Positions 8,346-17,670 of a stretch of 34,608 bases of DNA are shown here, in pieces. Position numbers and translations under genes: made by a program. Origin of the DNA: Bacillota bacterium (lineage in GTDB: Bacteria > Bacillota > Sulfobacillia > Sulfobacillales > Sulfobacillaceae); the NCBI GenBank assembly GCA_021821465.1, contig JAKACM010000035.1, forward strand, positions 5,194 through 39,801, written 5' to 3'. The notes under the pieces are model-generated. The model was not told the DNA's origin, did no database searches, and saw nothing but the letters and a program-made list of their open reading frames with translations. Each line of letters starts with the position of its first letter. The first letter of the stretch is position 1.

Positions 8346-10069
8346 GCAATTACTACTCGTTGTCCTTTATTCTCGACGGTTTGGGGCCGGAACCCATGTG
8401 GCGCCTGACCCAGTTTGGCCGATATACCCGAGAAACCGTCTGGGACCAACTCGTCAGTCAAGACCGCATCAGAGACGTGTTGGAAACATTGACAAAAAAA
8501 GAGGGCCAGGCGCTGTTGCAATTCCTGGTTCAGGAAAATAACTCCCTCAATCCCCAAACGAGTCTGCACCGCTATGAAGCGATAGTCGAAAAACTGTCCC
8601 AACATCTGTTGTTGTTTACTTCAGTCGACAGTTATGCGCGCACGGTGATTCCTCTGGATTATTATCCTCCGCTTATTGACGCCTTATTGATTGATCGTCC
8701 CCAATCGTTAACCGCTTCCGTCAAAACACCCCGTAATCCGCCCGGCAATGGCTTTGATGCCATTTTACCCCTGTTCCACATCCTCAGCCAGGCGAGAAAA
8801 GAACCCTTGCCGATGACCAACCAAGGACAAATTTATCGACGGATCCTGACCAAACTGAAAAAACTGTTGCCGGAGGACATGTCTTACGAATCTCTGGAAG
8901 TCTTTGCCCGTATGGCCTTTTATCATCACCTTTTGCAAATGGGGAAAGGACGAACGCTGGAAGCCTCTTTGGACATCGAAAAATTCTTTGCCCGAGGAGT
9001 GGGGGAAATCCTCAGCCGCATTCTGCAGTACGCCCTGCAGCACGGCCTGCCTTTTCAAATCATTACCTTGGCTCTGGCTTCCCTTTTAGAACCCGATCAA
9101 TGGCTTGATTTGTCCAATCTGGTGCAATGGGCCAAGAGCCGCCGTATTCCTGCAGCTTACGATGTCTATAGCCTGTCTTATTATCTCAGAACCATGGCCG
9201 ATTTAGGGATATGGGAATATCGCGACCAACATCTGTGGCGTTTGACGAGTCCTTACTATTACGGCTGGAATAAGGGACAATTGGAACCTTTAACCGAAAA
9301 GACTCTCATCATTGAACCCACCGGAGATGTCTTGGCACCCCCCGACAGTGTATTGTCCACGCTGTGGGACATTGACGGAATGGCCGAAATCAAGAAATAC
9401 GATCAAATGCGAGTCTACCACATTAGCCGCCACAGCATTGTCACAGCCGTCCTGGACGGATGGGATGCTGAAACATATGTTCACCGTTTGAAGGATATGG
9501 CTCGCGTCCCCATTCCCGGCAATCTGGAACATAATATTCGTGATTGGTTCCGCCAACTCACTCGTCATCAATTGCTTCGAGCCACGGTGCTCCACAGCCA
9601 ATCTGCCGACGACTCCGTGCAGGCTGAACGTATCTTGGGCAAAAAAATTATCCAAAGACTGTCCCCCACCGATCTGATTTTCGATTACGCAGACGTGAGA
9701 TCTGTCGTCCGCTCTCTGGAACGATCAGGGATCCCCATTATTCCTGTCGTGAATGAAGTGGATACCGACACCAGCAAAAAACCGAACCAAGAGCTGCACT
9801 TAGACTATGAAGAACAGGTCGAGGAAAGCCGCCGCCACACAGTACAGCAAGGCAATCCCTTAGGACTCAGCCGCCAAATCCGTACCCTCATTGAAGCTAA
9901 AAACACGCTCTTGGTCCACTTCCGCCCTCAGAATAAATCTGAAGTGGAATCGATTGTCTTGCGCCCGATTGACATTGATCCCTTCGCCTTAAATGGAGTA
10001 ACGCGTGAGAACGAGGTCATGACCTTGTACTTAGACCAAATTGAAAGCTGTGAGGTTAAAGGCTCATGA
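8342..10069 (+). CDS. Helicase-associated protein, XPB/Ssl2 N-terminal-domain family
   Basis: A 575-residue soluble protein starting at a GTG that overlaps the helicase stop (GTGA), with GGGAGG upstream. It resembles the large protein found next to XPB in actinobacteria, which carries the XPB/Ssl2-like N-terminal or Helicase_C_3 domain. The PTGDVLAPPDSVLSTLWDI and KYDQMRVYHISRHSIVTAVLDG segments (about residues 328-380) match that domain type. The first half looks like winged-helix repeats (residues 10-130). It contains no helicase motifs. The strict coupling implies equimolar synthesis and probably a complex, by analogy with XPB-Bax1 or XPB-p52 pairs; that is inference. Confidence 0.75.
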   Translation: MSNYYSLSFILDGLGPEPMWRLTQFGRYTRETVWDQLVSQDRIRDVLETLTKKEGQALLQFLVQENNSLNPQTSLHRYEAIVEKLSQHLLLFTSVDSYARTVIPLDYYPPLIDALLIDRPQSLTASVKTPRNPPGNGFDAILPLFHILSQARKEPLPMTNQGQIYRRILTKLKKLLPEDMSYESLEVFARMAFYHHLLQMGKGRTLEASLDIEKFFARGVGEILSRILQYALQHGLPFQIITLALASLLEPDQWLDLSNLVQWAKSRRIPAAYDVYSLSYYLRTMADLGIWEYRDQHLWRLTSPYYYGWNKGQLEPLTEKTLIIEPTGDVLAPPDSVLSTLWDIDGMAEIKKYDQMRVYHISRHSIVTAVLDGWDAETYVHRLKDMARVPIPGNLEHNIRDWFRQLTRHQLLRATVLHSQSADDSVQAERILGKKIIQRLSPTDLIFDYADVRSVVRSLERSGIPIIPVVNEVDTDTSKKPNQELHLDYEEQVEESRRHTVQQGNPLGLSRQIRTLIEAKNTLLVHFRPQNKSEVESIVLRPIDIDPFALNGVTRENEVMTLYLDQIESCEVKGS

Positions 10070-11109
10070 CTCTCATGATCGGATCGTCCCACCGACGGGT
10101 TCGTCCCCGATTCTTTGTTTTTCTGGCTTGCGTCGTCGGCCTGGGAGTCTTGGTATTCATGGTCGCATTTGGTTCTTCCCCTACTCATAAGCCGATTGCC
10201 CTCTTAGGAAAAAAGACGGCGGCATCTTTAATATTCCACATTCATTCAAACACTCTCCCCTTTTCTTTGCCCCAAAGTCTCAGTGATCTGCAAGCCCTCA
10301 CAGTAGACAATAGCCTGATAGTTGTCGGCATCACCCACCAATATGGATCCGGATTATCCGTGTCCATCACACCCCAAGGACTGGTCCAAGGACCCTCTCC
10401 GGTTATTTTTTCCGGAGGTAACTTAATTTGGGCACAAAATATGGCGTGGTGGTCGGGGGGCATGAAAGGACACACCATTCAAAAGAGTGCCTTGAATCTC
10501 GAGAGCAATCGCACGTATACGAATTTCTTGCCGACCCCTTTGAACCGGGCTGCCGCCGCCTTGTCTCCCTCCGGATCCGATCTGTTTGTTTTGGGAGGTG
10601 CCTCCCAAAACACCTTGTCCGACCGTATTTACCAAATGACAGAGGCGTCAGGATCATTTCACTCCTGGGGATTATTGCCCGTGGCGGTAGAAAATCCCAC
10701 AGCCGCAGTTGGAGGAAATTTTCTCATTGTGGCAGGCGGCACCTTGGCGGGAGGAGAATTCAACTCCGATATTTGGATTTATGGGCTCCTTTCCCATCAT
10801 TTGTTGACGACTTTGCATCTTCCCTACGGCATACAAGGTTCCCGTCTCGTCTATAGCCACCGCCACTTTTGGTTATTGGGCGGGGAGAAAAGTTCGGGAC
10901 AGCTTCTTTCTTCCATCTGGCTCGTCACTCAAAAGGGTGTCATTAAGACGCCCCTCCATTTGCCGGTGGCGTCGGCTCATTTCGGAGTCGGTGTTCTGAG
11001 CCACCGGATCTGGATTGTCGGAGGAATCACGCACAATGGTCCCACGCACACGATTCGCTCACTCACCTTGAGTGTGGGCAAAATGCCGCCACACACAAAG
11101 CGAAGTTGA
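10066..11109 (+). CDS. Membrane-anchored kelch-like beta-propeller protein
   Basis: A 347-residue protein whose ATG overlaps the previous stop (ATGA), making it the third gene of a coupled trio. One transmembrane helix follows a basic start (RRVRPRFFVFLACVVGLGVLVFMVAF, residues 10-36), so the rest is predicted outside the cell. The outer part has repeated blocks of the kelch type: SGSDLFVLGGAS, GGNFLIVAGG, SHRHFWLLGGE, SHRIWIVGG, each a glycine doublet after hydrophobic strands. Five or six blades are likely. Kelch propellers bind proteins or glycans, or carry enzyme activity. Nothing in it suggests DNA work, so its tie to the helicase is odd and may only be positional. Confidence 0.7.
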   Translation: MTLMIGSSHRRVRPRFFVFLACVVGLGVLVFMVAFGSSPTHKPIALLGKKTAASLIFHIHSNTLPFSLPQSLSDLQALTVDNSLIVVGITHQYGSGLSVSITPQGLVQGPSPVIFSGGNLIWAQNMAWWSGGMKGHTIQKSALNLESNRTYTNFLPTPLNRAAAALSPSGSDLFVLGGASQNTLSDRIYQMTEASGSFHSWGLLPVAVENPTAAVGGNFLIVAGGTLAGGEFNSDIWIYGLLSHHLLTTLHLPYGIQGSRLVYSHRHFWLLGGEKSSGQLLSSIWLVTQKGVIKTPLHLPVASAHFGVGVLSHRIWIVGGITHNGPTHTIRSLTLSVGKMPPHTKRS

Positions 11110-11431
11110 GTCGTCATGGATGAGAAAACTTGCCGCCTAAAATCAACAGGGCGATGATCCCTATTATCTCGAATCACTGCCCCTAGTTGCCCTCGGGCAA
11201 CTAGGGCGACACATACCCAAAACAAGACAGCCGTGCCACAGATTCTATCCGATCTCGTCCATAACATCGTTGCCACCCACGCCATCCGTCTGTCTTTCAC
11301 CACAGACGAAGGGGTTTGACTTGGGCCAATAAGGAGGGCAAAGCGAGTCGGCTCATCGATTGATAGCCGATGTCATTTTCTTTTTCGTTCCCTCATGATA
11401 CCATGATGTCGTCACCTGGAAAGGAACGGTT
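11110..11431. other. Intergenic stretch with a perfect 12-bp hairpin
   Basis: CCCTAGTTGCCC at 11181-11192 and GGGCAACTAGGG at 11195-11206 form a perfect inverted repeat with a two-base centre, 71 bp after the kelch gene. No U-tract follows on either strand, so it is not a classical terminator, though it may still end or protect the trio transcript. The rest holds the leader of the flavin reductase gene. No open frame here is convincing. Confidence 0.55.
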
Positions 11432-11917
11432 ATGGACAGCAAAAACTATCGCGAGATTTTAGGACATTTTGCCACGGGCGTCACGGTTATCATTGCGGAA
11501 ATCGCCGGATCTATTCATGGCATGACGGCCAACTCCTTTACGTCCGTCTCTTTGGACCCGCCGCTCATTTTGTTTGCGGTAGATCACCAAGCCAGAATGC
11601 GCCGGGCCATCTCTCAAAACCGCGCGTTAACCATCAGCATTCTCAAAGACACCCAAAAATCCTTAAGCCAGCTATTTGCGCAGCCAAATCCGGCTTCCGA
11701 TCCTTTTGAAGGGCTTCATCTTCAACGCGCCCAAAACGGCATTCCCTATTTGGCCGATGCTCTGGCCTTTCTGGCTGTGCGAATCGCCGAGGTGTATTCC
11801 CAAGGCGATCATGATCTCGTCATCTGCCGGGTAGAGGAACTGAAGGTACTCAGTCATGACGGCCCTTTGTTATTCTTTCGAGGGCGTTATTATGCCGTGG
11901 ACGGAGCACCCCCTTAA
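11432..11917 (+). CDS. Flavin reductase-like FMN-binding protein
   Basis: A 161-residue protein of the flavin-reductase (HpaC/RutF-like) family. The typical blocks are HFATGVTVI at the N-terminus, then HGMTANSFTSVSLDPPLILFAVD, which forms the flavin-binding split barrel. HDLVICRVEEL near the end fits the conserved HxxxxGxV region. These enzymes use NAD(P)H to reduce FMN or FAD, usually for a partner monooxygenase, but none is adjacent here. The ATG has AAAGGAA five bases upstream. The gene converges with the small minus-strand gene and the two stops overlap in TTAA. Confidence 0.88.
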   Translation: MDSKNYREILGHFATGVTVIIAEIAGSIHGMTANSFTSVSLDPPLILFAVDHQARMRRAISQNRALTISILKDTQKSLSQLFAQPNPASDPFEGLHLQRAQNGIPYLADALAFLAVRIAEVYSQGDHDLVICRVEELKVLSHDGPLLFFRGRYYAVDGAPP

Positions 11918-12180
11918 TTTTCAAGACGGGGGAGTCCCTCCAAATCGTTTTTGTCCACGACAATGCCGCCGAGCGGCAGCTTTCCGTCATGGCGTGCAAT
12001 TTGGCGCTTGATAACTGCGTCGATAACAGGCCGGATGATCTTGGGACGAAAAGCGGAATAACCTAATGCCTGAAGTGCTTCCTTCGGTATGACCACGCGG
12101 CAATACAATAAATCCACTGAGGTATTGGCGATAACGAGATCGGGATTCGAACGATCGACACTGACCAGGACAATATCCAT
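11914..12180 (-). CDS. Small protein of unknown function (88 aa)
   Basis: A soluble 88-residue protein, mixed alpha/beta by eye (MDIVLVSVDRSNPDLVIANT start, later KEALQALGYSAFRPKIIRP). I do not recognise a family. The frame is open across its length, with a GGTAGG ribosome site 11 nt before the ATG and ordinary codon use. It ends by overlapping the flavin reductase stop, convergently. It may be expressed from the GT4 gene transcript, which ends 103 bp upstream in the same direction. Confidence 0.5.
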   Translation of the reverse strand: MDIVLVSVDRSNPDLVIANTSVDLLYCRVVIPKEALQALGYSAFRPKIIRPVIDAVIKRQIARHDGKLPLGGIVVDKNDLEGLPRLEN

Positions 12181-12283
12181 AAAAATTTTTCCTACCTTCC
12201 TCGACTTTTCTTCCCTTGCGGGACCGATCTTCTCTGTGGTTGGCCCTTATTCGTCTGACACTTTAGGGACAAGGTCGCGACTT

Positions 12284-13327
12284 TCAAAATTGGGCTACCT
12301 GTTCGTATAGCGTGATCATGGCAGTTAAATTGTCGTGGAAATTGAAACGGCTTGCAACCCATGACGGACCCAGAACACCCATTTCCCGAATTATATCGGG
12401 GTGATCCACAGCCCATTGTATAACCTGGCGCCAAGCTTCAATATCCATGGGTTCCACGAAAAGACCCGTTTCCTTCTCTCGGATCACTTCAGTCAGCCCT
12501 CCGAGGCGGTGGGCAATGGCCGTTCGACCCAAAGCCATCATTTCCAAGGGTGCAACCCCAAAGGACTCGCGCCGGGAAGCGTAAAAACCCACATCAGCCC
12601 AAGCTAATGTGCCGGGCAGCTTTTCCGGCTCGATTTTTCCCATCCACTCGATACGACCGTTTAGTCCATAGGTTGCGGCCATGTCCTTTAAAACTTTTTT
12701 CCTGCTTCCTTCTCCTAAGATGCGCCCGCTATAAGGGCCTTTCACCTCTCTCAAGGCTTCAAGAATCAAATCTATCCCATAGACATCTTCCAACGCTTTA
12801 TTAATAACAAACCGCAGGGGTCCATTGTTGGGAGGTTGTGGGCAGAAGCGCGTCAAATCTATGCCGAAAGGGATGATATGAATGGGCCTTGGTGTGTACA
12901 GGGCGCTTCTTTGTCCCAAATATGCACTCGAACAAGTAACAGCGGTGGCCTGCGCCAAAATCCACCGCGTTAAATTACTTGTTAACATTCCGTAACGCCG
13001 GGGAAAACATTCAATATCCGCTCCCCATATTGACAAGACAAGTGGTGAGAGTTTGGCCAAGGCCGCTAAAAGCCCATAGTGGGAAATATAGTGGGCATGC
13101 ACCACATCCGGCCTGAACCTTTTCACTTCACGGCGGAGTTGTCGGACGGCTTTGGGCACATCACGTTTGAACGTCAAGGGGGAGGGTAAAAGGTAGACCT
13201 GCCCCTCATCAAAATGGTCCCAAGGCCTCGGCGACCATAGATGAATCACGTGTCCCTTGGCGGCCAGGCCCTCGGCCCACCTCTTGGTATGAACACTTCC
13301 CGCATCGGCAATCATCGCTATTCGCAT
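12284..13327 (-). CDS. Glycosyltransferase family 4 (GT-B)
   Basis: A 347-residue cytosolic GT-B glycosyltransferase. The N-terminal acceptor domain begins MRIAMIADAGSVHTKRW and includes DVVHAHYISHYGLLAAL. The C-terminal nucleotide-sugar domain carries the retaining GT4 E-x7-E signature in ESFGVAPLEMMALG, followed by GGLTEVI and ETGLF. It would transfer a sugar from a nucleotide-activated donor to a lipid or glycan. There are no other cell-surface genes directly beside it, although an O-antigen-ligase-like gene lies 14 kb away. The sugar and acceptor are unknown. Confidence 0.87.
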   Translation of the reverse strand: MRIAMIADAGSVHTKRWAEGLAAKGHVIHLWSPRPWDHFDEGQVYLLPSPLTFKRDVPKAVRQLRREVKRFRPDVVHAHYISHYGLLAALAKLSPLVLSIWGADIECFPRRYGMLTSNLTRWILAQATAVTCSSAYLGQRSALYTPRPIHIIPFGIDLTRFCPQPPNNGPLRFVINKALEDVYGIDLILEALREVKGPYSGRILGEGSRKKVLKDMAATYGLNGRIEWMGKIEPEKLPGTLAWADVGFYASRRESFGVAPLEMMALGRTAIAHRLGGLTEVIREKETGLFVEPMDIEAWRQVIQWAVDHPDIIREMGVLGPSWVASRFNFHDNLTAMITLYEQVAQF

Positions 13328-13569
13328 TCAACATTTATCCTGCCACTGATGTATCGTCTCATCCAATTGATGCCATCCGTCCCCATCTCATCCGTTCCGG
13401 CCCCAGGAGATCTTGACACTCGTGCCACACATTAATCCATATTATCGGTTTTCACCACAAAAATTTTCTCGTTGAATCTTCCACTATGCAAGAATTGAAC
13501 CGTTGATTGATAAAATCATGGCAGAACTCTCGTCAAGCATATATTCTGTGTTGGTTCTTGCCCTTGGGT

Positions 13570-14529
13570 CTAAGAATCAAGCCATGAGATGTTAAGCCGT
13601 CTAAAAGTCTCCTCGGCTTGCTTTTCAATACGGTTCATAAGTTCTTGAACCGATGGAATGTCTTCAATCAATCCGGTGGCTTGTCCTCCCCAGGCAAATC
13701 CTTGATCCCATAATCCCTCCAGAGCAGCTCTTTGGTTTTTATCCCCGGAGATATATGGCAAGAGTTCCTCCAATGAGGACGCCGGTTCATGCGCCAGGAT
13801 GGTGTCGACATAAGGAGAAGGCAAAACCCGTCCGGGCAGACCAATTGATTTTTCAATGATACGGGTTTCGTTTTCCTGAGTACCCACTAAACGCTCTTTA
13901 TAAGAGGGATGAGCCGGACACTCCACGGTGGCTACAAATCGGGTTCCCATCTCGATTCCCTCGGCTCCTAACGCCAAGGCCGCGACCAGCCCCTGCCCAT
14001 CTGCAATCCCTCCGGATGCCACTACCGGAATCTGTACCGATTGTACAACCCGGCGGGTCAAAACCATGGTGCTCGTGTCGTCTCGTCCTAAGTGTCCGCC
14101 CCCTTCCACACCAACCGCTACCACAATAGATGCCCCCAACTGTTCGGCATTTTTGGCCGCTCTGACTCCCGCAGTCAGCACAATCAGAGGAATGCCTTGG
14201 TTCACAATGCGGGGAGCATAGGGCTTAGGATTCCCGCCGGTCAGAGAGATGGCCGGCACCCGCTCTTCTAGGGCGACTTCCAATAAATCGTCAATCGGGC
14301 GATGTCCCATTGCAAAATTTACCCCAAAAGGCTTGTCCGTGATCTCTCGCAGCTGTCGGATTTCCCGGCGCAAGTCCTCTTGAGTGTCCAAAGTGGTGGC
14401 GGTAATCTGTCCCAAGGCCCCGGCAATAGATACTTGGGCCGCTAAAGAAGCACGGGCGAGATAGGCTAAGCCTCCTTGAATGATAGGCATTCTGATATGT
14501 AAAAGTTCTTGGACACGGGTTTTTATCAT
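13570..14529 (-). CDS. Nitronate monooxygenase / 2-nitropropane dioxygenase-like FMN enzyme
   Basis: A 319-residue TIM-barrel flavoprotein. Features are the N-terminal IRMPIIQGGLAYLARASLAA, KPFGVNF, the GVEGGGHLGRDDT block with the conserved histidine, VVASGGIADGQGLVAALALGAEGIEMGTRF, and the phosphate-binding end of the FMN site. The group includes nitronate monooxygenase, which oxidises alkyl nitronates, and FabK-type enoyl-ACP reductases. The histidine block favours the monooxygenase side, though many members have other roles. The ATG overlaps the stop of the HIT gene, so the two are coupled. Confidence 0.82.
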   Translation of the reverse strand: MIKTRVQELLHIRMPIIQGGLAYLARASLAAQVSIAGALGQITATTLDTQEDLRREIRQLREITDKPFGVNFAMGHRPIDDLLEVALEERVPAISLTGGNPKPYAPRIVNQGIPLIVLTAGVRAAKNAEQLGASIVVAVGVEGGGHLGRDDTSTMVLTRRVVQSVQIPVVASGGIADGQGLVAALALGAEGIEMGTRFVATVECPAHPSYKERLVGTQENETRIIEKSIGLPGRVLPSPYVDTILAHEPASSLEELLPYISGDKNQRAALEGLWDQGFAWGGQATGLIEDIPSVQELMNRIEKQAEETFRRLNISWLDS

Positions 14530-14918
14530 GATAAGGCCTGCTTGATTTTACTCGCCATCTCGCTTAATTCTTGGGGAGTGCTGGAGGCCTGGTTTCGAAA
14601 ATCCAAATCGGACATCGACGAAGCCGGTATCAAATGCAAATGCGCATGAGCTACGTCAAATCCGGCCACGACGGCCGCAACCCTTTCGCAGCCGGTCACC
14701 TGCTGTAATGCACGGGATATAGGCTTGGCAAACACCAGAATTTCTTGCAAAAGTTCCTCCTTCATGTCAAAAAAATGATCCACTTCTTCTTTTGTCACCA
14801 CCAGGGTGTGTCCCGGCGTCACGGGGCGAATATCCAAAAAAGCTAAGAAACGTTCATTTTCCTGAACCCGAAAACTGGGCACTTCACCCTTCACAATTCG
14901 CGAAAACACCGATCCCAT
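14526..14918 (-). CDS. HIT-family nucleotide hydrolase
   Basis: A 130-residue histidine-triad protein with the motif HAHLHLIP near residue 93 and the family N-terminus FSRIVKGEVPSFRV. HIT proteins hydrolyse or transfer nucleotidyl groups (adenosine phosphoramidates, dinucleoside polyphosphates). A longer frame begins at 14993 with a basic low-complexity leader. I chose the ATG at 14918 because GGGA precedes it and family members begin there. It shares 4 bp with the flavoprotein gene that follows. Confidence 0.87.
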   Translation of the reverse strand: MGSVFSRIVKGEVPSFRVQENERFLAFLDIRPVTPGHTLVVTKEEVDHFFDMKEELLQEILVFAKPISRALQQVTGCERVAAVVAGFDVAHAHLHLIPASSMSDLDFRNQASSTPQELSEMASKIKQALS

Positions 14919-15144
14919 GCCATTCCCTGCCCTTCCCCTGCGATTCTTCTGGTTTCTCATTGTTCCTCTAACTAAAGTACTCCCAGTGCTCAATGGATTT
15001 ATGATATCACAAGCAGGAATAGGGCCCTATGGCTAAGGCCTGGTTTCGAACCCATTAAACAGCAGGTTATCCTCGGAATATCAGGAAGTAAGAATCCCTT
15101 TCGAGACGCAGCTAAAGGACCAGAAACCCACTGATCCTTCCACG

Positions 15145-15171
15145 CCTCCCATTTGCAAAAAAAATGGGAGG
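15145..15171. other. Perfect 10-bp hairpin downstream of nagB
   Basis: CCTCCCATTT (15145-15154) and AAATGGGAGG (15162-15171) are separated by a 7-nt loop GCAAAAA. It lies 40 bp past the nagB stop and is the likely end of the long minus-strand operon. No U-run follows the stem on that strand, so intrinsic termination is uncertain. Confidence 0.5.
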
Positions 15172-15210
15172 ACATAATCACCGTGCGCCACCCCACAGAT
15201 TAAAGACAAC

Positions 15211-15936
15211 TTATTTGTCCAAAAGGGATCCGGCCGCACGATCGCATAAGACAATCGCCCGCGAGTGTTCCTGCAAAATCGAAGCGGGCACTTCGGGACT
15301 CACAGGACCATGAAGAGCCTGAGCCAAAATCGCTCTCTTTTGGTTCCCCAATGCCACTAAAATAATGGTTCTGGCTCGAAAAATGGTTTCGATGCCCATC
15401 GTGACAGCCTTGGTCGGAACCTTGCGCCAGTCGCCTTCAAAGGCTTGTCGATTGGCATATCGGGTGTCATCAGTAAGAATCACCTCATGGGTCTTACTGT
15501 TCCACGGTGTCAGAGGTTCGTTGAATCCAATGTGTCCATTGCGTCCGATACCTAAAATTTGCCAGTCTATTCCCCCTGAAGTGTCAATAAAGTCATCATA
15601 TGCGGCAAATTCGGGGGCAAAATCCGGCCAAGGGAAAAAACTTTGCCCGGGAGACATCTTCGACGGCTGAAATAAATTCATGCGCATAAATCTTCGGAAT
15701 GATCCGGCATCCGATTCGCCAAGACCCACATACTCATCCAGGTTGAAGGTTCTGACACCGGAGAGATTTAAGCGATTTTGTTGAACGTGTCGAACCATTT
15801 CCTCATAAATCGGCACCATGGTGGCTCCCGTAGCCAGTCCCATCCGAGAATCGGGAGAAACTTCGAGCTGACGGGCCAGGAGATCCGAAACCCGTTCGGC
15901 CAGCCTTTCTATTCGGTCAAAAATTTCAATCTTCAC
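15211..15936 (-). CDS. nagB: Glucosamine-6-phosphate deaminase
   Basis: A 241-residue cytosolic enzyme converting glucosamine-6-phosphate to fructose-6-phosphate and ammonia. Visible features are the phosphate loop GLATGATMVPIYEEM (33-47), NLDEYVGL with catalytic Asp67 (E. coli Asp72), and GIGRNGHIGFNEP (129-141) with the ring-opening His135. A longer frame reaches 16068 inside nagZ. The start at the GTG of 15936 fits the family N-terminus KIEIFDRIE and is served by a GAGGTGA lying inside the end of nagZ; the GTG one codon upstream is possible. It is the last gene of the operon and sends the amino sugar into glycolysis. A GlcNAc-6-phosphate deacetylase and a kinase are needed upstream and are not in the window. 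Confidence 0.92.
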   Translation of the reverse strand: MKIEIFDRIERLAERVSDLLARQLEVSPDSRMGLATGATMVPIYEEMVRHVQQNRLNLSGVRTFNLDEYVGLGESDAGSFRRFMRMNLFQPSKMSPGQSFFPWPDFAPEFAAYDDFIDTSGGIDWQILGIGRNGHIGFNEPLTPWNSKTHEVILTDDTRYANRQAFEGDWRKVPTKAVTMGIETIFRARTIILVALGNQKRAILAQALHGPVSPEVPASILQEHSRAIVLCDRAAGSLLDK

Positions 15937-15941
15937 CACAT

Positions 15942-17558
15942 TCACCTCGTCGTCCTCATTGTGCCTCCATATGCCTTGTAACCGGCGGGATAGTCCTCGA
16001 CACGAACCGCCAGTCTTCCCCAGGCTCCTTGTCCCAAAAGTGCCCGCAAGGCCGCCTTCATCATCCATGGGGTGTTTTCATAAAGAGCATAGACGCGTTT
16101 CGCCCCATGATTCTTAAACCATGGAAATAAATAGGGTGTACGCACAAGCCACACCACCGAATGCGGATGATCACTAAGCAATGTCCCCAGGTTTTCATCC
16201 GGAGCTGTCAATCCCGATGAAAGATAAATCAGCCAATCGTAATGAGAGAGCTTATCCGTAAGGGCCATGGCCTCATCCACGGTCGACACCTGGATTCTCA
16301 CATCTTCCCACAATAAACGCAAGGAATCGGTTAACGCCTTTGCGGGCATAGGCCCTTGAACCATCATCGGCGGCACATTTGCATCATACATGAAATAAAC
16401 GGAAGTGGGTGACGGAAAAGGAATCGGCTGACTCGAACCCTGTTCCTCTCCTTGGTCATAAAGACAGTTTAAGGCTTTAAGCGACAACTCCTCCTGCAAA
16501 TTCAAGGCACGGGTCAGATCTCCCTTCATCTCCCCAACTGGATATTCTGCGGGCAAGCTGACCCTCGTCTTTAACCGGGCAATCCGCTCCCCGGCCTCTT
16601 CCAGACGAGAGAGAGGGAGAACACCTTGAGTTAGTGCCTCATAAATGGCATTCATAGCTTCTTTCTGCCATGCTAAACGGTGAGACACCATGATCATATC
16701 CGCCCCGGCCGCCAATGCCATAACAGCCCCAGGACCCACGCCTACGGTACCGGAAATCGCCGCCATTTCGAGACAGTCTGTAGTTATCACTCCCCCAAAA
16801 CCTAAGGTGTCGCGCAATAAACCTCCCAGAACCTGTGGGGATAAGGTCGCTGGATGAAGGGGATCCAACTGATCAAAGACAACGTGCGCCGTCATAATCG
16901 CCGCAATCCCTTTATCAATGACCGCCTTAAAGGGAATCAGCTCAAAGCGGTGCATGCGTTTGAGATCATGACCGATATGCGGCAAATCGCGGTGCGAATC
17001 CAAATACGTGTCCCCGTGTCCGGGAAAATGCTTACCGCAAGCCAGAACACCTGACTTCTCAAGACCCTGAACCATAGCCAAGCCCATAGACCCTACCTCT
17101 AAAGGCGTATCACCGAACGAACGCACACCGATTACCGGGTTTAAGGGATTATTGTTGATATCGAGCACGGGAGCCAAATTCATGTTGATTCCCGCACGTT
17201 GCAAAAATTTTCCTGTCATGACTCCGGCATCATAGGCCAGATTGGCATCTTGGGCTGCCCCCAGTGCCATATTGCCCGGCAATCCCGGGATGTCTGGGCT
17301 AAGGCGGGAGACCATACCGTTTTCCTGGTCGGTAGCAATGATCAGAGGTGTTGTCTGCCCATTGTCTCGTGCCAGTTTTTGCAAGGTTCCGGTGAGTTCC
17401 GCAATTTGACCATAGGATAGAATATTGCGTGCAAAGAGAATGATATTGCCGACATGATACTCCCTAATCAATTCCTGAACTTGGGGATCAAGATAAGGGC
17501 TGGGAAAACCGCAAATCATGATTTGACCGATTAATCGCCTTAAATAATCATCCGACAT
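15942..17558 (-). CDS. nagZ: Beta-N-acetylglucosaminidase, glycoside hydrolase family 3
   Basis: A 538-residue GH3 enzyme that removes GlcNAc from GlcNAc-MurNAc (muropeptides) and possibly from chito-oligomers. Key parts are TDQENGMVSRL, the NagZ catalytic loop KHFPGHGDTYLDSH (176-189) with the Asp-His acid/base dyad, and the nucleophile D261 in VITTDCLEM. A C-terminal domain of about 180 residues follows the barrel, as in the Bacillus enzyme. The start at 17558 is chosen over 17594 because of GAGAGG upstream. There is no signal peptide, unlike secreted B. subtilis NagZ, so it should act in the cytosol on imported substrate. Confidence 0.92.
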   Translation of the reverse strand: MSDDYLRRLIGQIMICGFPSPYLDPQVQELIREYHVGNIILFARNILSYGQIAELTGTLQKLARDNGQTTPLIIATDQENGMVSRLSPDIPGLPGNMALGAAQDANLAYDAGVMTGKFLQRAGINMNLAPVLDINNNPLNPVIGVRSFGDTPLEVGSMGLAMVQGLEKSGVLACGKHFPGHGDTYLDSHRDLPHIGHDLKRMHRFELIPFKAVIDKGIAAIMTAHVVFDQLDPLHPATLSPQVLGGLLRDTLGFGGVITTDCLEMAAISGTVGVGPGAVMALAAGADMIMVSHRLAWQKEAMNAIYEALTQGVLPLSRLEEAGERIARLKTRVSLPAEYPVGEMKGDLTRALNLQEELSLKALNCLYDQGEEQGSSQPIPFPSPTSVYFMYDANVPPMMVQGPMPAKALTDSLRLLWEDVRIQVSTVDEAMALTDKLSHYDWLIYLSSGLTAPDENLGTLLSDHPHSVVWLVRTPYLFPWFKNHGAKRVYALYENTPWMMKAALRALLGQGAWGRLAVRVEDYPAGYKAYGGTMRTTR

Positions 17559-17670
17559 GAAAGCCTCTCCCTTCCTCTCATCTTCACACCGCAAAGAGTG
17601 ATCCTTCCGCCTTCATTCGACTTCTCTCTCCCTCGAATATGGGGATTATCAAGACACAAGATCTCCCCTC

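Noticed and set aside
12192..12434. 80-codon minus-strand frame overlapping the end of the GT4 gene
   Set aside because: It is a shifted frame of the glycosyltransferase gene and shows no similarity of its own.
15145..15171. Intrinsic terminator of the salvage operon
   Set aside because: The stem is perfect, but neither strand has a U-tract after it, so I list it only as a hairpin.
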